From Loktanella fryxellensis (GTDB taxonomy: Bacteria; Pseudomonadota; Alphaproteobacteria; Rhodobacterales; Rhodobacteraceae), in assembly GCF_900110065.1 (NCBI RefSeq), contig NZ_FOCI01000003.1:62001-126000 (forward strand): 64,000 nucleotides of DNA, in the 5' to 3' direction. Below the pieces are notes generated by a model that saw nothing but the letters and a program-made list of their open reading frames with translations, was not told the origin of the DNA and made no database searches. Below, piece after piece: positions 35,911 through 45,012 of this stretch. The position numbers and the translations under genes were made by a program. Every line of letters begins with the position of its first letter. The first letter of the stretch is position 1.

Positions 35911-36875
35911 CTGCCGCCGCCGATCAGCTCTGCCGCGATTTCGGCGGCAATCGGCGTTGCTTCGGCGGCGGTCATGCCGGTGCGGAAACGGCGGTCGTAG
36001 AGCATCTTCAGCAGCAACTCGTCGTGGCGGGTCAGAAGGCCGAACTCTTCGTCGTCGTTGAAGATCGAGGGGCGGGCCTGCAGGCTGTCGTTCGCCAGCC
36101 CCAGTCCCTGCGCCAGTTCCTCGTGGATGCAGGATGTGCTCAGCAGGTCGGGGTGTTCGGCACGGATCACCGCGACTGCCTTGGCATAGCTGCTCGACCC
36201 GCCCTGCGAGAATGCGATGACCACGCACAGCTGATCGCGCGGCAGGTTGGTGATGGCCCGCAGGCTGCTGCCACCGATCCCCGGCACGATCTGCCGGATG
36301 CGGTCGACGTAACCGGCGCGGTCGTCCTCGGACAGGAACAGCACGTGGAAATTGGCCTCTGCCCCGTCGGTCATGGCGATCGGCAGGCCGGTCACGCGCG
36401 ACAACCGCGCCGCATAGGCGCTGACGATGCCACGGTCGATACTGCGCTGGGCATCGGGCACCGAGGGGCCGAATTCCACCGCCATGCGGACCGGTGTGTC
36501 CCAACGGCGCAGGGTCGATTCCGTCGCCTCCGCCCGCAGGAAATCGCCGTCGCTGACGTATTCGTCGAACAGCGCGATGCGGATGAAGTTGCGGGCCAGC
36601 ATCGTGTCGGTAAAGGGCGTATCGGCCCCGCCGCCGTCCGTGCGCAGCAGGCCCTGGCTTTGCAGGTCGTTCTGCAACCGACTGTAATAGCGGCGCAACG
36701 CCTCGCTTTCCGCACTTGCGACGGGGGGTGCGACGGGGGCGGGGGGATCGGCCGTCACCGGCCGTGGCACGGCGACCGGGGCCACGGGGGCCGCAACCGG
36801 CACCGGTGTGGCGCAGGCCGCAAGCAGCCCCAGCCCCAGCAGGGGGCCGAATGTGCGGGATCGTCTGCCTGCCAC
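35907..36875 (-). CDS. DUF2927 lipoprotein with metalloprotease-like motif
   Basis: A 322-residue exported lipoprotein: signal peptide and lipobox LLGLGLLAAC (Cys21), a Pro/Ala/Val-rich linker to about residue 52, and a DUF2927 domain. CIHEELAQGLGLANDS contains HEExxQ, resembling a zinc-protease helix, but no further ligands are proven. The start is GTG at 36875, directly next to the TelA stop, so it is co-transcribed with telA and xpaC. Its 3' end overlaps the acyltransferase stop by four bases. Confidence 0.8.
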   Translation of the reverse strand: MAGRRSRTFGPLLGLGLLAACATPVPVAAPVAPVAVPRPVTADPPAPVAPPVASAESEALRRYYSRLQNDLQSQGLLRTDGGGADTPFTDTMLARNFIRIALFDEYVSDGDFLRAEATESTLRRWDTPVRMAVEFGPSVPDAQRSIDRGIVSAYAARLSRVTGLPIAMTDGAEANFHVLFLSEDDRAGYVDRIRQIVPGIGGSSLRAITNLPRDQLCVVIAFSQGGSSSYAKAVAVIRAEHPDLLSTSCIHEELAQGLGLANDSLQARPSIFNDDEEFGLLTRHDELLLKMLYDRRFRTGMTAAEATPIAAEIAAELIGGGS

Positions 36876-38057
36876 CTAGGCGCCCCGCGCGGGCGTGGTG
36901 GCGGTGCCGGTGCGCGACCGTGCAGAGGACAGGGCGGCCTTCAACTCGGTCTCCATCTTCTGCAGCTCGATTTCGGCGCTCGCGCGCTTGCGCTTGCCTT
37001 CGTCGGCGATGGCAAGGCTTTCGTCGATGGTGGCGATCAGGTCGGTGTTGGCGGCCTGCACGGCGGCGATGTCGAACACGCCACGCTCTACCTCGGTGCG
37101 GATCGCGGTGTTGGCATCGCGCAGGTTCTTGGCGTTGGCGCGCAGCAGGTCATTGGTCAGGTCCGTCGCCTCGCGCACGGCACCCGCCGCCTCTGCGGAC
37201 CGCTGGATGGTCACCGCCTGCGCCAGTTGCGTTTCCCACAGCGGCACGGTGTTCAGCAGGGTGGAGTTGATCTTGGCGACAAGGCTCTTGTCGTTCTCCT
37301 GCACCAGCCGGATCGAGGGCAGCGACTGCATCGTGACCTGCCGCGTCAGCTTCAGATCGTGGACGCGGCGGTCCAGATCGTCGCGGGCGGTGCGCAGGTC
37401 GCGCAGCTCCTGCGCCTCCATCACGCTGTCGGTCTCCGGGCTGGCCGCGACCTCGCGTTCCTTGGCGGGGATCTCCTCGGCTTCGATGCGGGCCAGACGG
37501 GCTTCACCGGCGACGATGTAGAGGCCGAGTTCGTCGTAGAACGCCAGCGTCTTGGCATAGAGCCGGTCGAGGCTTTCGATGTCCTTCATCAGCGTGGTCT
37601 CATGCCCCAGCAGGTCGTCGGTGATGCGGTCGATCTGGGTCTGCACGTCCTCGTAGCGGGCGACGAACTTCGACAGGGGCGTGGCGCGGCCCAGAAGCTT
37701 GTCGAACCAGCCCTGCTTGCGGTTGGGGTCCAGTTCCTGCGTGGAAAAGCCACGGATCGTGCTGACGATGCTGCGCAGGCTGTCGCCCGCAGGCCCCACG
37801 TCCTTGTTGCGCACGCCGGACAGCATGTCCTGAGAGATCTGCTGCAATCCCGCCTGCGCCGCCGTGCCGAACGCCATGATCGAATTGCTGTCGGTCAGGT
37901 CGATTTCCGCCATGCGACGCGTGATCGCCTCGCTTGTCGGGCGGTCGGCGTCGGCCAGCGACGGGGTGTCCGCAGGCGCGTCCGGCAGGACCACGGCCGT
38001 CATGCGTTCCACATCGGCGAGCGTCGCCTGTGCGCGGGTGCGGGTGGTGTCTGACAT
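36876..38057 (-). CDS. Toxic anion resistance protein TelA family
   Basis: A 393-residue cytoplasmic, mostly helical protein (PF05816). Long amphipathic helices such as FVARYEDVQTQIDRITDDLL and RDLRTARDDLDRRVHDLKL suggest coiled coils. Members were linked to tellurite resistance, but the role is not settled. ATG at 38057 gives MSDTTRTRAQATLADVE. It is ten bases after the XpaC gene, a common pair. Confidence 0.88.
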   Translation of the reverse strand: MSDTTRTRAQATLADVERMTAVVLPDAPADTPSLADADRPTSEAITRRMAEIDLTDSNSIMAFGTAAQAGLQQISQDMLSGVRNKDVGPAGDSLRSIVSTIRGFSTQELDPNRKQGWFDKLLGRATPLSKFVARYEDVQTQIDRITDDLLGHETTLMKDIESLDRLYAKTLAFYDELGLYIVAGEARLARIEAEEIPAKEREVAASPETDSVMEAQELRDLRTARDDLDRRVHDLKLTRQVTMQSLPSIRLVQENDKSLVAKINSTLLNTVPLWETQLAQAVTIQRSAEAAGAVREATDLTNDLLRANAKNLRDANTAIRTEVERGVFDIAAVQAANTDLIATIDESLAIADEGKRKRASAEIELQKMETELKAALSSARSRTGTATTPARGA

Positions 38058-38067
38058 GAGGGGTTTC

Positions 38068-38955
38068 CTATGTGTCGGTGATGCCGTCGCGGGCCAACCG
38101 GTCGCGAAGCACCTTGATTTCGATATCCATATCACTGCGTTCGTCGCGTAACAAACGCGCGTTGCGCGCGGCGAATGTCTGATCCAGATCGTCCAGCAGA
38201 GACAGGTAATCGGTGCGGGCATCCGTGTCGGGCCGGCGCTGGGTCAGGTCGGCGAACTTGGCCGTCGCGTCGGCGGTCCCTTGCAGATAGACGCTCAGGA
38301 ACTTGCGCGCGCCGGTCAGGTCGCGGGGGTCCTCCTCGACCGTGCGGATCATGCTGCGCGCGGTGTCGAGAAAGGCATTCACCCGGATCGTCAGGGGACG
38401 GTCGGCCAATGCGGAAATGCGGGCGGCGATGGTCGCCAGATGCGCCTCCGCCTCGGCCACGACGCGGGCGACGCGGTCCTGCTGGAATGTATCCACGCCC
38501 GCCAGCCGCTTGTGCGCCAGCGGGTCGATGCCGAAGGCCGCGACATGCGCGATCAGCGCCACGGTGCCGTAGATCGCGGCACCGAGGACACCCGCATCGC
38601 CCGTCACCGTCGCCAGCCCCACGCCCGCGCCCGTCAGCACGGCGGCGAGGATCTTGCGCGGCAGGGCCGGGCGGCTAGCCACGGCGCGCTGATGATAGGC
38701 CGCCTCGGCCCGCAGACCGCCGCGCAGCAGCCACGCCCCAAGCGCCAGCGCGACGGCACCGGCCAGCCCCGCCGCCAGATCGACAGGCCCGCCGCCCAGT
38801 GACCGCACCAGCAGGATCGCCGGGGCCACGAACATCAGGTTTGCCCGCGCCCCCACGGGATCGCGCTGCGGCCTGACGGCGTTGCGCTGACCCGCCTGCG
38901 GGACATCGGTCGTGCTGCCCTGCGGGCTGAACTTGCCGCCGAATCGCTGCCCCAT
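38068..38955 (-). CDS. XpaC-like 5-bromo-4-chloroindolyl phosphate hydrolysis family protein
   Basis: A 295-residue protein: a basic N-terminus (MGQRFGGKFSPQG), two or more membrane segments at about 45-145, and a C-terminal helical domain (ARFLDTARSMIRTVEEDP-like, FLSVYLQGTADATAKFADL). This is the XpaC layout (PF10112), normally next to TelA. ATG 38955 overlaps the stop of the small upstream gene (TGATG). Confidence 0.82.
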   Translation of the reverse strand: MGQRFGGKFSPQGSTTDVPQAGQRNAVRPQRDPVGARANLMFVAPAILLVRSLGGGPVDLAAGLAGAVALALGAWLLRGGLRAEAAYHQRAVASRPALPRKILAAVLTGAGVGLATVTGDAGVLGAAIYGTVALIAHVAAFGIDPLAHKRLAGVDTFQQDRVARVVAEAEAHLATIAARISALADRPLTIRVNAFLDTARSMIRTVEEDPRDLTGARKFLSVYLQGTADATAKFADLTQRRPDTDARTDYLSLLDDLDQTFAARNARLLRDERSDMDIEIKVLRDRLARDGITDT

Positions 38956-39161
38956 CAGCTTGCCCCCAACCAACCGAGGCTCGCCCCGATGGTCAGCACC
39001 AGCAGCACGGCATAAGAGATGGTCCGCACAGTCGCAGGCAGGGTCGCATCCGCGGCGGCACCCGTCGTCGCACCCCGTGCGCCACGCAAGGCCACGGCCG
39101 CACCGAACGCCGCGACGCAGACCGCGCCAAGGATCATCGTCACCAGAACCAGTCGTGCCAT
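38955..39161 (-). CDS. Small two-helix membrane protein
   Basis: A 68-residue protein with two membrane segments (LVLVTMILGAVCVAAFGAAV and TISYAVLLVLTIGASLGWL) joined by a short Ala/Thr-rich loop. It belongs to no family that I recognise. It is coupled to the XpaC gene by TGATG and heads the xpaC-telA-DUF2927 unit, so a role in that membrane complex is likely. Confidence 0.7.
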   Translation of the reverse strand: MARLVLVTMILGAVCVAAFGAAVALRGARGATTGAAADATLPATVRTISYAVLLVLTIGASLGWLGAS

Positions 39162-39278
39162 GCCTGCTGCCTCACGTTCAGTTGTCGCACCCCAGAGGTA
39201 AGCGGCGTGCAGCCGATTTGCGAGGGGTCAACGCAGGATGCGGCGTGCAGGTCCCGCGATTGACGCGGGAAACAGCGC

Positions 39279-40571
39279 CTAGCGCGATGGTTTGCGGGTG
39301 GATGGCGGACGCGGCGATGCGGGGCCATCGCGGCGGGCACCGGTTTTCGATGCAGGCTTTGCGCCGAACGACCTGCCGGCGGAGGCGGTGTCCGTTCCGG
39401 TTTTGGCCGTACCGGATCTGGCACCGGCTGGTTTCGCGCCGAATTTGGCACCGGCGGGTTTTGAACCGGCAGGTTTCGTGCCGAAGGACTTCGTCGCGAA
39501 CGTCTTGCCACCGGGCTTGTCGGCGTTGCTTCCGGCACCCGCAGGCTTGCCGCCGCGCGGGGCTGCGGCCCGGTCCGCGGGTTTGCCTGCAGCTGCGGCG
39601 CGGAACGGCGCCTTGGCGGCTTCGCTGCGCGGACCGCTCCTTGCACCATCGCCACGCGGCGCGGCCTTGGCACAGTCGCTCCGCGACACGCTTTTGCCAG
39701 TGTCGCTGCGCGGCCCACTTTTCGCAATGTCGCTCCGCGGCGCGCTTTTCGCAGTGTCGCTCCGCGGCCCACTTTTGCCAGTGTCGCTCCGCGACAGGGG
39801 CTTGCGGGGGCGGGCCTTCTGGTTGGTCGGTGCCTCCGGCGTCTCCATCCCGAGCTGTTCGCGCAGCACGCGGCCCTTGACCTCCTCCACCGCACCCGGC
39901 GCGAGGTTGCCGAGCTGAAAGGGGCCGTAGCTCACGCGGATCAGGCGGTTGACGGTGGTGTTCACCGCCTCCATCGCGCGGCGGATCTCGCGGTTCTTGC
40001 CTTCGCGGATGCTGATCGTCAGCCAGGCGTTGGCGCCCTGCTGGCGGTCGAACGTGACCATCATCGGCTGATACGCGATCCCGTCGACGGTGATGCCGCG
40101 GCGCAATTCGTCCAGCCGCGCTTCCGACACGGACCCGTTGATCCGCACCCGGTAGCGGCGCAGCCAGCCGGTGCTGGGCAGTTCCAGACGCCGCTTGATG
40201 CCGCCGTCGTTGGTCAGCAGCAGCAACCCTTCGGAGTTGATGTCGAGGCGTCCGACGCTCATCACGCGCGGCATGTCGTCGGGCATCGCGTCGAAGACCG
40301 TCTCGCGGTCCTTTTCGTCGCGGGCCGAGGTCACGAGGCCCGCAGGCTTGTGATAGAGCCACAGGCGCGCGGCCTCGGGCTGGCCCACCGGCTTGCCATC
40401 GACCACGATCCGGTCGCGGGCGGTGACGTTAAGCGCGGGGCTGGTGATGGTCTTGCCGTTCACCGACACGCGGCCTTCGGCGATCATGCGTTCCGCATCG
40501 CGGCGCGAGGCTGTGCCCGCGCGCGACAACACCTTGGCGATTCGATCGCCGTCTGGGGGGGTATCGGTCAT
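39279..40571 (-). CDS. rluB: Ribosomal large subunit pseudouridine synthase B, with long basic repeat tail
   Basis: Makes pseudouridine 2605 in 23S rRNA. The 430-residue protein has an S4 domain (about 8-55), the catalytic Asp110 in GRLDINSEGLLLLTNDG and the RsuA-type NREIRRAMEAV. The core ends near residue 250. The remaining 180 residues are Lys/Ala/Ser/Pro-rich, with 9-residue repeats like PRSDTAKSG near the start. Such basic tails occur in other Rhodobacteraceae and may bind rRNA. ATG 40571 is the family start. Confidence 0.92.
   Translation of the reverse strand: MTDTPPDGDRIAKVLSRAGTASRRDAERMIAEGRVSVNGKTITSPALNVTARDRIVVDGKPVGQPEAARLWLYHKPAGLVTSARDEKDRETVFDAMPDDMPRVMSVGRLDINSEGLLLLTNDGGIKRRLELPSTGWLRRYRVRINGSVSEARLDELRRGITVDGIAYQPMMVTFDRQQGANAWLTISIREGKNREIRRAMEAVNTTVNRLIRVSYGPFQLGNLAPGAVEEVKGRVLREQLGMETPEAPTNQKARPRKPLSRSDTGKSGPRSDTAKSAPRSDIAKSGPRSDTGKSVSRSDCAKAAPRGDGARSGPRSEAAKAPFRAAAAGKPADRAAAPRGGKPAGAGSNADKPGGKTFATKSFGTKPAGSKPAGAKFGAKPAGARSGTAKTGTDTASAGRSFGAKPASKTGARRDGPASPRPPSTRKPSR
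39654..39800 (-). repeat. 27-base tandem repeats in the rluB tail
   Basis: About five imperfect 27-base units encode 9-residue repeats (SRSDTGKSG, PRSDTAKSA, PRSDIAKSG, PRSDTGKSV, SRSDCAKAA). On the plus strand each unit shows GTGTCGCTCCGCG. Units differ at few bases, so length is likely to vary between strains. Confidence 0.85.
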
Positions 40572-40650
40572 TCCCTTGCCATAGACCGTTTCACGCGCCC
40601 CGACCAGTGCGGGACTTGTGCCCGCGGCGGGGCAGGGGCAGAACGGGGTC

Positions 40651-41097
40651 ATGACGTTCCGCAGCTACATGCATCTGGCGCTGGAGCAGGCGCGTCTGGC
40701 CGCCGCCCGTGGCGAGGTGCCGGTCGGTGCCGTCGTCGTGGGGCCGGAGGGTGTGATCGCCCAAGCGGGCAACCGCACCCGCACCGACAACGACCCCACA
40801 GCCCATGCCGAGGTGCTTGCGATCCGTGCCGCCTGTGCGGTGTTGGGGCAGGACCGGCTGACGGGATGCGATCTGTGGGTGACGCTGGAACCCTGCGCGA
40901 TGTGCGCTGCCGCGATCTCTCATGCCCGGATCGGGCGGCTGTATTACGGGGCCGCCGATCCGAAGTCCGGCGGCGTGGCGCAGGGCGCACGGGTGTTCGC
41001 GCATCCCCAGTGCCACCACGCCCCGCAGGTCTATGACGCCATCGACGCCGACGCGTCCGCGACGCTGCTGCGGGACTTCTTCGCACAGCGCCGCTGA
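40651..41097 (+). CDS. tadA: tRNA adenosine(34) deaminase
   Basis: Converts A34 to inosine in tRNA-Arg(ACG). The 148-residue protein has the zinc site His52-Ala-Glu54 (TAHAEVLA) and PCAMC (Cys82, Cys85). Length and the C-terminal helix LLRDFFAQRR fit TadA. It is divergent from rluB and ends five bases from the stop of the convergent hydrolase. Confidence 0.94.
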   Translation: MTFRSYMHLALEQARLAAARGEVPVGAVVVGPEGVIAQAGNRTRTDNDPTAHAEVLAIRAACAVLGQDRLTGCDLWVTLEPCAMCAAAISHARIGRLYYGAADPKSGGVAQGARVFAHPQCHHAPQVYDAIDADASATLLRDFFAQRR

Positions 41098-41101
41098 CCG
41101 C

Positions 41102-41785
41102 TCAGAACGTCAGCGTTTCCATAACTTCGGGCGTCTTCACATCGACGCCCGGAAGTGCGTCGATCAGCACCTGTGCATCCTGCGCCAGCGCCGGGAACGT
41201 CTTGTAGTGGCAGGGGATCACGGTTGCGAAATCGAAATACCGTTTCGCGGCATAGGCGGCGCGGGCCATGTCCATGGTGTAATGGCCACCGGCGCTCAGG
41301 ATGCCGATGTCGGGTTTGTGCAAATCGCCCATCCAGTCCATGTCGGCCATGATGTCCGTGTCGCCGCTTAGATAGATCGTGTGGCCTTCGCCCGCGATCA
41401 TGTAGCCCGCCTCGTGACCGGCATAGCACGGACCGTCGTCCGTCCCGATCGACGACGAATGGGTGGCGTTCACCATCGTGACCTGCGCGCCGTTCAGATC
41501 GACCGTGCCGCCCTTGTTGAAGCCGATGGCATCATCGCCGCCGACCAGCGCGCAGACCTCGGGGATGCCGACGACCGGCGCACCGGTTTCGCTGCTCAGC
41601 GCCTTGGCGCTTGCGGTGTGGTCGCCGTGGCCGTGGGTCAGCAGGATATGGGTGGCGCCTTTAATCGCCGCAGCGCGGCTGTCTGCGGGAAAGGATGGAT
41701 TGCCTTCCAGCCACGGGTCGACCAGCAGCACGGCGTCCTCGATCTCGATGCGGAAGCTGGCGTGGCCCAGCCAGATGATCTTCAT
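41102..41785 (-). CDS. UPF0173 metal-dependent hydrolase (metallo-beta-lactamase fold)
   Basis: A 227-residue protein. LLTHGHGDHT is the metal-binding HxHxDH, with further ligands in YLSGDTD and IPCHYKTFP. The start MKIIWLGHASFRIE is that of the UPF0173/YtkL group, close to RNase Z and lactonase-like enzymes. The substrate is unknown. It is followed on the minus strand by no partner; the LysM/BON gene lies upstream behind a hairpin. Confidence 0.88.
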   Translation of the reverse strand: MKIIWLGHASFRIEIEDAVLLVDPWLEGNPSFPADSRAAAIKGATHILLTHGHGDHTASAKALSSETGAPVVGIPEVCALVGGDDAIGFNKGGTVDLNGAQVTMVNATHSSSIGTDDGPCYAGHEAGYMIAGEGHTIYLSGDTDIMADMDWMGDLHKPDIGILSAGGHYTMDMARAAYAAKRYFDFATVIPCHYKTFPALAQDAQVLIDALPGVDVKTPEVMETLTF

Positions 41786-41807
41786 GTTTGCCCTTTCTCG
41801 ACATGAT

Positions 41808-41834
41808 CGGGGCGGGCCATCACGGCCCGCCCCG
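41808..41834 (-). terminator. Strong hairpin after the LysM/BON gene
   Basis: CGGGGCGGGCC and GGCCCGCCCCG form a perfect 11-pair stem around five bases. It lies between the LysM/BON stop and the UPF0173 start, both on the minus strand. No T-run follows on that strand, so terminator is inferred from stem strength. Confidence 0.5.
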
Positions 41835-41871
41835 GCAAAATGTGAACCGGGGTCATCCCGGCCGTGTCGCT

Positions 41872-42312
41872 TCAGGCGTCCTGCGGGATCCGCAGCATCT
41901 GGCCCGGATAGATCTTGTCCGGGTGCGACAGCATCGGCTTGTTCGCCTCGAAGATCGCCTGATAGGCGCTGGCCTTGCCCATGGTCGCTTGCGCGATTTC
42001 CGACAGGGTGTCGCCGGACTTGACCGTGTAGAACACAGGCTCGACGGTGGCTTCGGTCTCGACGGCATCTTCGACACGGGCGACGCCGTTGACGTTGCCG
42101 ACGGCGAGGATCAGTTTTTCACGCGCCTCTTGCGTCAGCGCCTTGCCCTTTGACGTGACCGTCACCTTGTCGCCCTCGACCGCGATGTCCACGTCCTTGG
42201 CGTCCAGACCCAGATCGCTGACCTCTTTCTGCAGCGCCTCGGCCGAGAGGCCATCGTCGTCCTGTCCGGTCAGTTTTTTGCCAGCGTTCTTTACGAAATC
42301 CCACAGTCCCAT
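41872..42312 (-). CDS. BON and LysM domain protein (Kbp/YgaU-like)
   Basis: A 146-residue protein without signal peptide: BON domain at about 22-85 (VSDLGLDAKDVDIAVEGDKV) and LysM at about 92-143 (YTVKSGDTLSEIAQATMG, IYPGQMLRIP). The architecture is that of E. coli Kbp, a cytoplasmic potassium-binding protein. Function by family only. Confidence 0.88.
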   Translation of the reverse strand: MGLWDFVKNAGKKLTGQDDDGLSAEALQKEVSDLGLDAKDVDIAVEGDKVTVTSKGKALTQEAREKLILAVGNVNGVARVEDAVETEATVEPVFYTVKSGDTLSEIAQATMGKASAYQAIFEANKPMLSHPDKIYPGQMLRIPQDA

Positions 42313-42501
42313 GGACAGATCCTTTGGTTTTGCCGCAGTCCATCACGGATGCGTTACTGTCTCGAAGTTAGCCCATCGCGGCGGTGCGGCAAGCCGATGC
42401 ACCCGTGATCGGTGGTCAGGCGGTTGTGGCGGGCGCGGGGTCGCGTTAAACGCTTGGCCCAACGGACCCCCAACGGACCCGCAATCGGAACGGAGTTGTG
42501 C

Positions 42502-42789
42502 ATGGCCATCGACACGGAAACCGCCCGCCGCGTGGCGAAACTGGCCCGCATCCGGGTCGAGGATGATGCCCTGCCGGCGCTGGCCGCAGAATTCAGCGCG
42601 ATCCTGGGGTTCATCGAGCAGCTGAACGCGGTGGACGTGGACGGGGTGGAGCCGATGACCAGCGTCACGCCGCAGCGGCTGTTCCGCCGCGACGACGTGG
42701 TGACCGACGGCGACCGGCAGGCCGCCGTGCTGGCCAATGCGCCCGACGCCCGCGAGGGATTCTTTGCCGTGCCGAAGGTGGTGGAATGA
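42502..42789 (+). CDS. gatC: Glu/Asp-tRNA amidotransferase subunit C
   Basis: Small subunit of GatCAB, which turns misacylated Glu-tRNA(Gln) and Asp-tRNA(Asn) into the amides. The 95-residue protein has the family segments [20 protein letters not shown] and VEPMTSVTP. Its stop overlaps the gatA start (ATGATGA), so they are coupled. Confidence 0.94.
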   Translation: MAIDTETARRVAKLARIRVEDDALPALAAEFSAILGFIEQLNAVDVDGVEPMTSVTPQRLFRRDDVVTDGDRQAAVLANAPDAREGFFAVPKVVE

Positions 42790-44270
42790 TGACCGACACG
42801 ACCAACCTGACGATCGCCGGTGCACGCGACGCCCTGCGTCGCGGCGACCTGACCAGCGCCGAGCTGACCCAGACCTATCTGACCGCCATCGACGCGGCCG
42901 ATGCGCTGAATGCCTTCGTCCACAAGACGCCGGAGATCGCAAAAAGCCAAGCTGAGGCCGCGGATCAGCGCCTGAAGGCAGGCAATGCGCCTGATTTGTG
43001 CGGGATCCCCTTGGGCATCAAGGACCTGTTCTGCACCAAGGGCGTGCCGTCGCAGGCCGCCAGCCGCATCCTCGAAGGGTTCTTGCCGGAATACGAATCC
43101 ACCGTGACGACGCAACTGTTCGACGCGGGCGCCGTGATGCTGGGCAAGCTGAACATGGATGAATTCGCCATGGGCTCGTCCAACGAAACCTCGGTCTACG
43201 GCGATGCGGTGAACCCGTGGCGCGTGGACGACCGCAAGCTGACGCCGGGTGGCTCCTCCGGCGGGTCCGCCGCCGCAGTAGCTGCCGGCCTGTGCCTTGG
43301 GGCCACCGGCACCGACACGGGCGGGTCGATCCGCCAGCCCGCCGCATTTACCGGCATCACGGGGATCAAGCCGACCTATGGCCGCGTCAGCCGCTGGGGC
43401 GTGGTCGCCTTCGCCTCCAGCCTCGATCAGGCGGGGCCGATGACGCGTGACGTGCGCGATGCGGCGATCATGCTGCGCGCGATGTCAGGCTTCGATCCCA
43501 AGGACAGCACCAGCGCCGACCTGCCCGTGCCCGATTTCGAGGCGGCGCTGACCGGCGACATCCGTGGCAAGGTCATCGGCATCCCCCGCGAATACCGCAT
43601 GGACGGCATGCCCGCCGAAATCGGCAAGCTGTGGGACGACGGCACCGCCATGCTGCGCGACGCGGGCGCCGAGATCCGCGACATCAGCCTGCCGCACACG
43701 CAATACGCGCTGCCCGCATACTATGTCATCGCCCCCGCCGAGGCGTCGAGCAACCTCGCGCGCTATGACGGTGTCCGGTTCGGCCACCGCGCGACGCTGG
43801 CCCCCGGCGACGGCATCACCGAGATGTACGAGAAGACCCGCGCCGAAGGCTTCGGCGCAGAGGTGCAGCGCCGCATCATGGTCGGCACCTACGTGCTGTC
43901 CGCAGGCTTCTACGACGCCTACTACAACCGGGCCCGCCGCGTCCGCGCGCTGATCAAGCGGGACTTCGACACGGTCTTCGCCGACGGCGTCGATGCGATC
44001 CTGACGCCGGCCACACCGTCCGCCGCATTCGGGCTGGGCGAGATGGCGGATGCGGACCCGATCAAGATGTACCTCAACGACGTGTTCACCGTGACTGTGA
44101 ACCTCGCCGGTCTGCCGGGGATCAGCGTGCCAGCGGGCCTCGACGCGCAGGGCCTGCCGCTGGGGCTGCAGCTGATCGGCCGCCCGTGGGAGGAAGGCGA
44201 TCTGCTGAACGTCGCGTATTCACTGGAACGTGCGGCAGGTTTCGTCGCAAAACCGGACCGGTGGTGGTAG
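42786..44270 (+). CDS. gatA: Glu/Asp-tRNA amidotransferase subunit A
   Basis: Amidase subunit that frees ammonia from glutamine for GatB. The 494-residue protein has the amidase-signature triad Lys79 ([10 protein letters not shown]), cis-Ser157 ([11 protein letters not shown]) and Ser181 ([11 protein letters not shown]). It overlaps gatC. gatB is not adjacent in the window. Confidence 0.96.
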   Translation: MMTDTTNLTIAGARDALRRGDLTSAELTQTYLTAIDAADALNAFVHKTPEIAKSQAEAADQRLKAGNAPDLCGIPLGIKDLFCTKGVPSQAASRILEGFLPEYESTVTTQLFDAGAVMLGKLNMDEFAMGSSNETSVYGDAVNPWRVDDRKLTPGGSSGGSAAAVAAGLCLGATGTDTGGSIRQPAAFTGITGIKPTYGRVSRWGVVAFASSLDQAGPMTRDVRDAAIMLRAMSGFDPKDSTSADLPVPDFEAALTGDIRGKVIGIPREYRMDGMPAEIGKLWDDGTAMLRDAGAEIRDISLPHTQYALPAYYVIAPAEASSNLARYDGVRFGHRATLAPGDGITEMYEKTRAEGFGAEVQRRIMVGTYVLSAGFYDAYYNRARRVRALIKRDFDTVFADGVDAILTPATPSAAFGLGEMADADPIKMYLNDVFTVTVNLAGLPGISVPAGLDAQGLPLGLQLIGRPWEEGDLLNVAYSLERAAGFVAKPDRWW

Positions 44271-44316
44271 GACGCTTGCGCGCCACCATCCGCTGTCCAT
44301 CCAAAGGGGCCCTGCC

Positions 44317-45012
44317 GTGATCCGACCCGTTGTCGTCCTCAGCCTGATGACCCTTGCCGCCTGCGGCGCACCCGCCGTGCCGGACAGCGGCGCTGCCGCG
44401 CGTGCGCAGGTGGCGGCCCCCGCCGCAGCCGTCACGACCTTTGCCCCGCCTGCACCGGTGGCCGCCGCCCCGCTGGCCAGCATGCCGGCCAGTAGCGGGG
44501 TCGTGAATGCGTCTGAACTCGCCGCCCTTGGCATTGGCGGCGGTCCGGTGGGATTGGCGCAGGATATCGCCCAGCAGCAACCGCTGCCCGTCGCACCAGC
44601 CGCCCCGTCCAACAATACCGGCCTGTCGGACGAGCAGTCGTTCGAGGCGGTGTCCAACCGCGAAACGATCGAGAGTGACGCCCGGCGCCGCGCGCAACAG
44701 GCCGCCGCCCTGCAGGTGGTGATGCCCAGCGCGTTGCCGCAGCGGCCCGCCGACACGGGGCCGAACATCGTGCAATACGCCCTCGATGCCCCGAACCGCA
44801 AAGGGCAGGAGTGGTATTCGCGCTCGATCTTCTCGGGGCAGGGCAAGTTTAGGCGCAACTGCGCCACCTATACCTCGCCGGACGCCGCACAGCGCGATTT
44901 CCTCGCCCGTGGCGGGCCGGACCGCGACCCGCGCGGCCTCGACCCCGACGGTGACGGGTTCGCCTGCGGCTGGGACCCGGCGCCGTTCCTGCTGGCGGCG
45001 GGCGGCAACTGA
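44317..45012 (+). CDS. Lipoprotein with Excalibur calcium-binding domain
   Basis: A 231-residue lipoprotein: lipobox LSLMTLAAC (Cys16), an Ala/Pro-rich low-complexity stretch to about residue 110, and a C-terminal Excalibur-like domain with NCATYTSPDAAQRDFLARGG and DPRGLDPDGDGFACGWDP, where the Asp residues resemble a calcium loop. The start is GTG 44317 behind AAAGGGG. Its stop overlaps the start of the amidase. Confidence 0.78.
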   Translation: MIRPVVVLSLMTLAACGAPAVPDSGAAARAQVAAPAAAVTTFAPPAPVAAAPLASMPASSGVVNASELAALGIGGGPVGLAQDIAQQQPLPVAPAAPSNNTGLSDEQSFEAVSNRETIESDARRRAQQAAALQVVMPSALPQRPADTGPNIVQYALDAPNRKGQEWYSRSIFSGQGKFRRNCATYTSPDAAQRDFLARGGPDRDPRGLDPDGDGFACGWDPAPFLLAAGGN

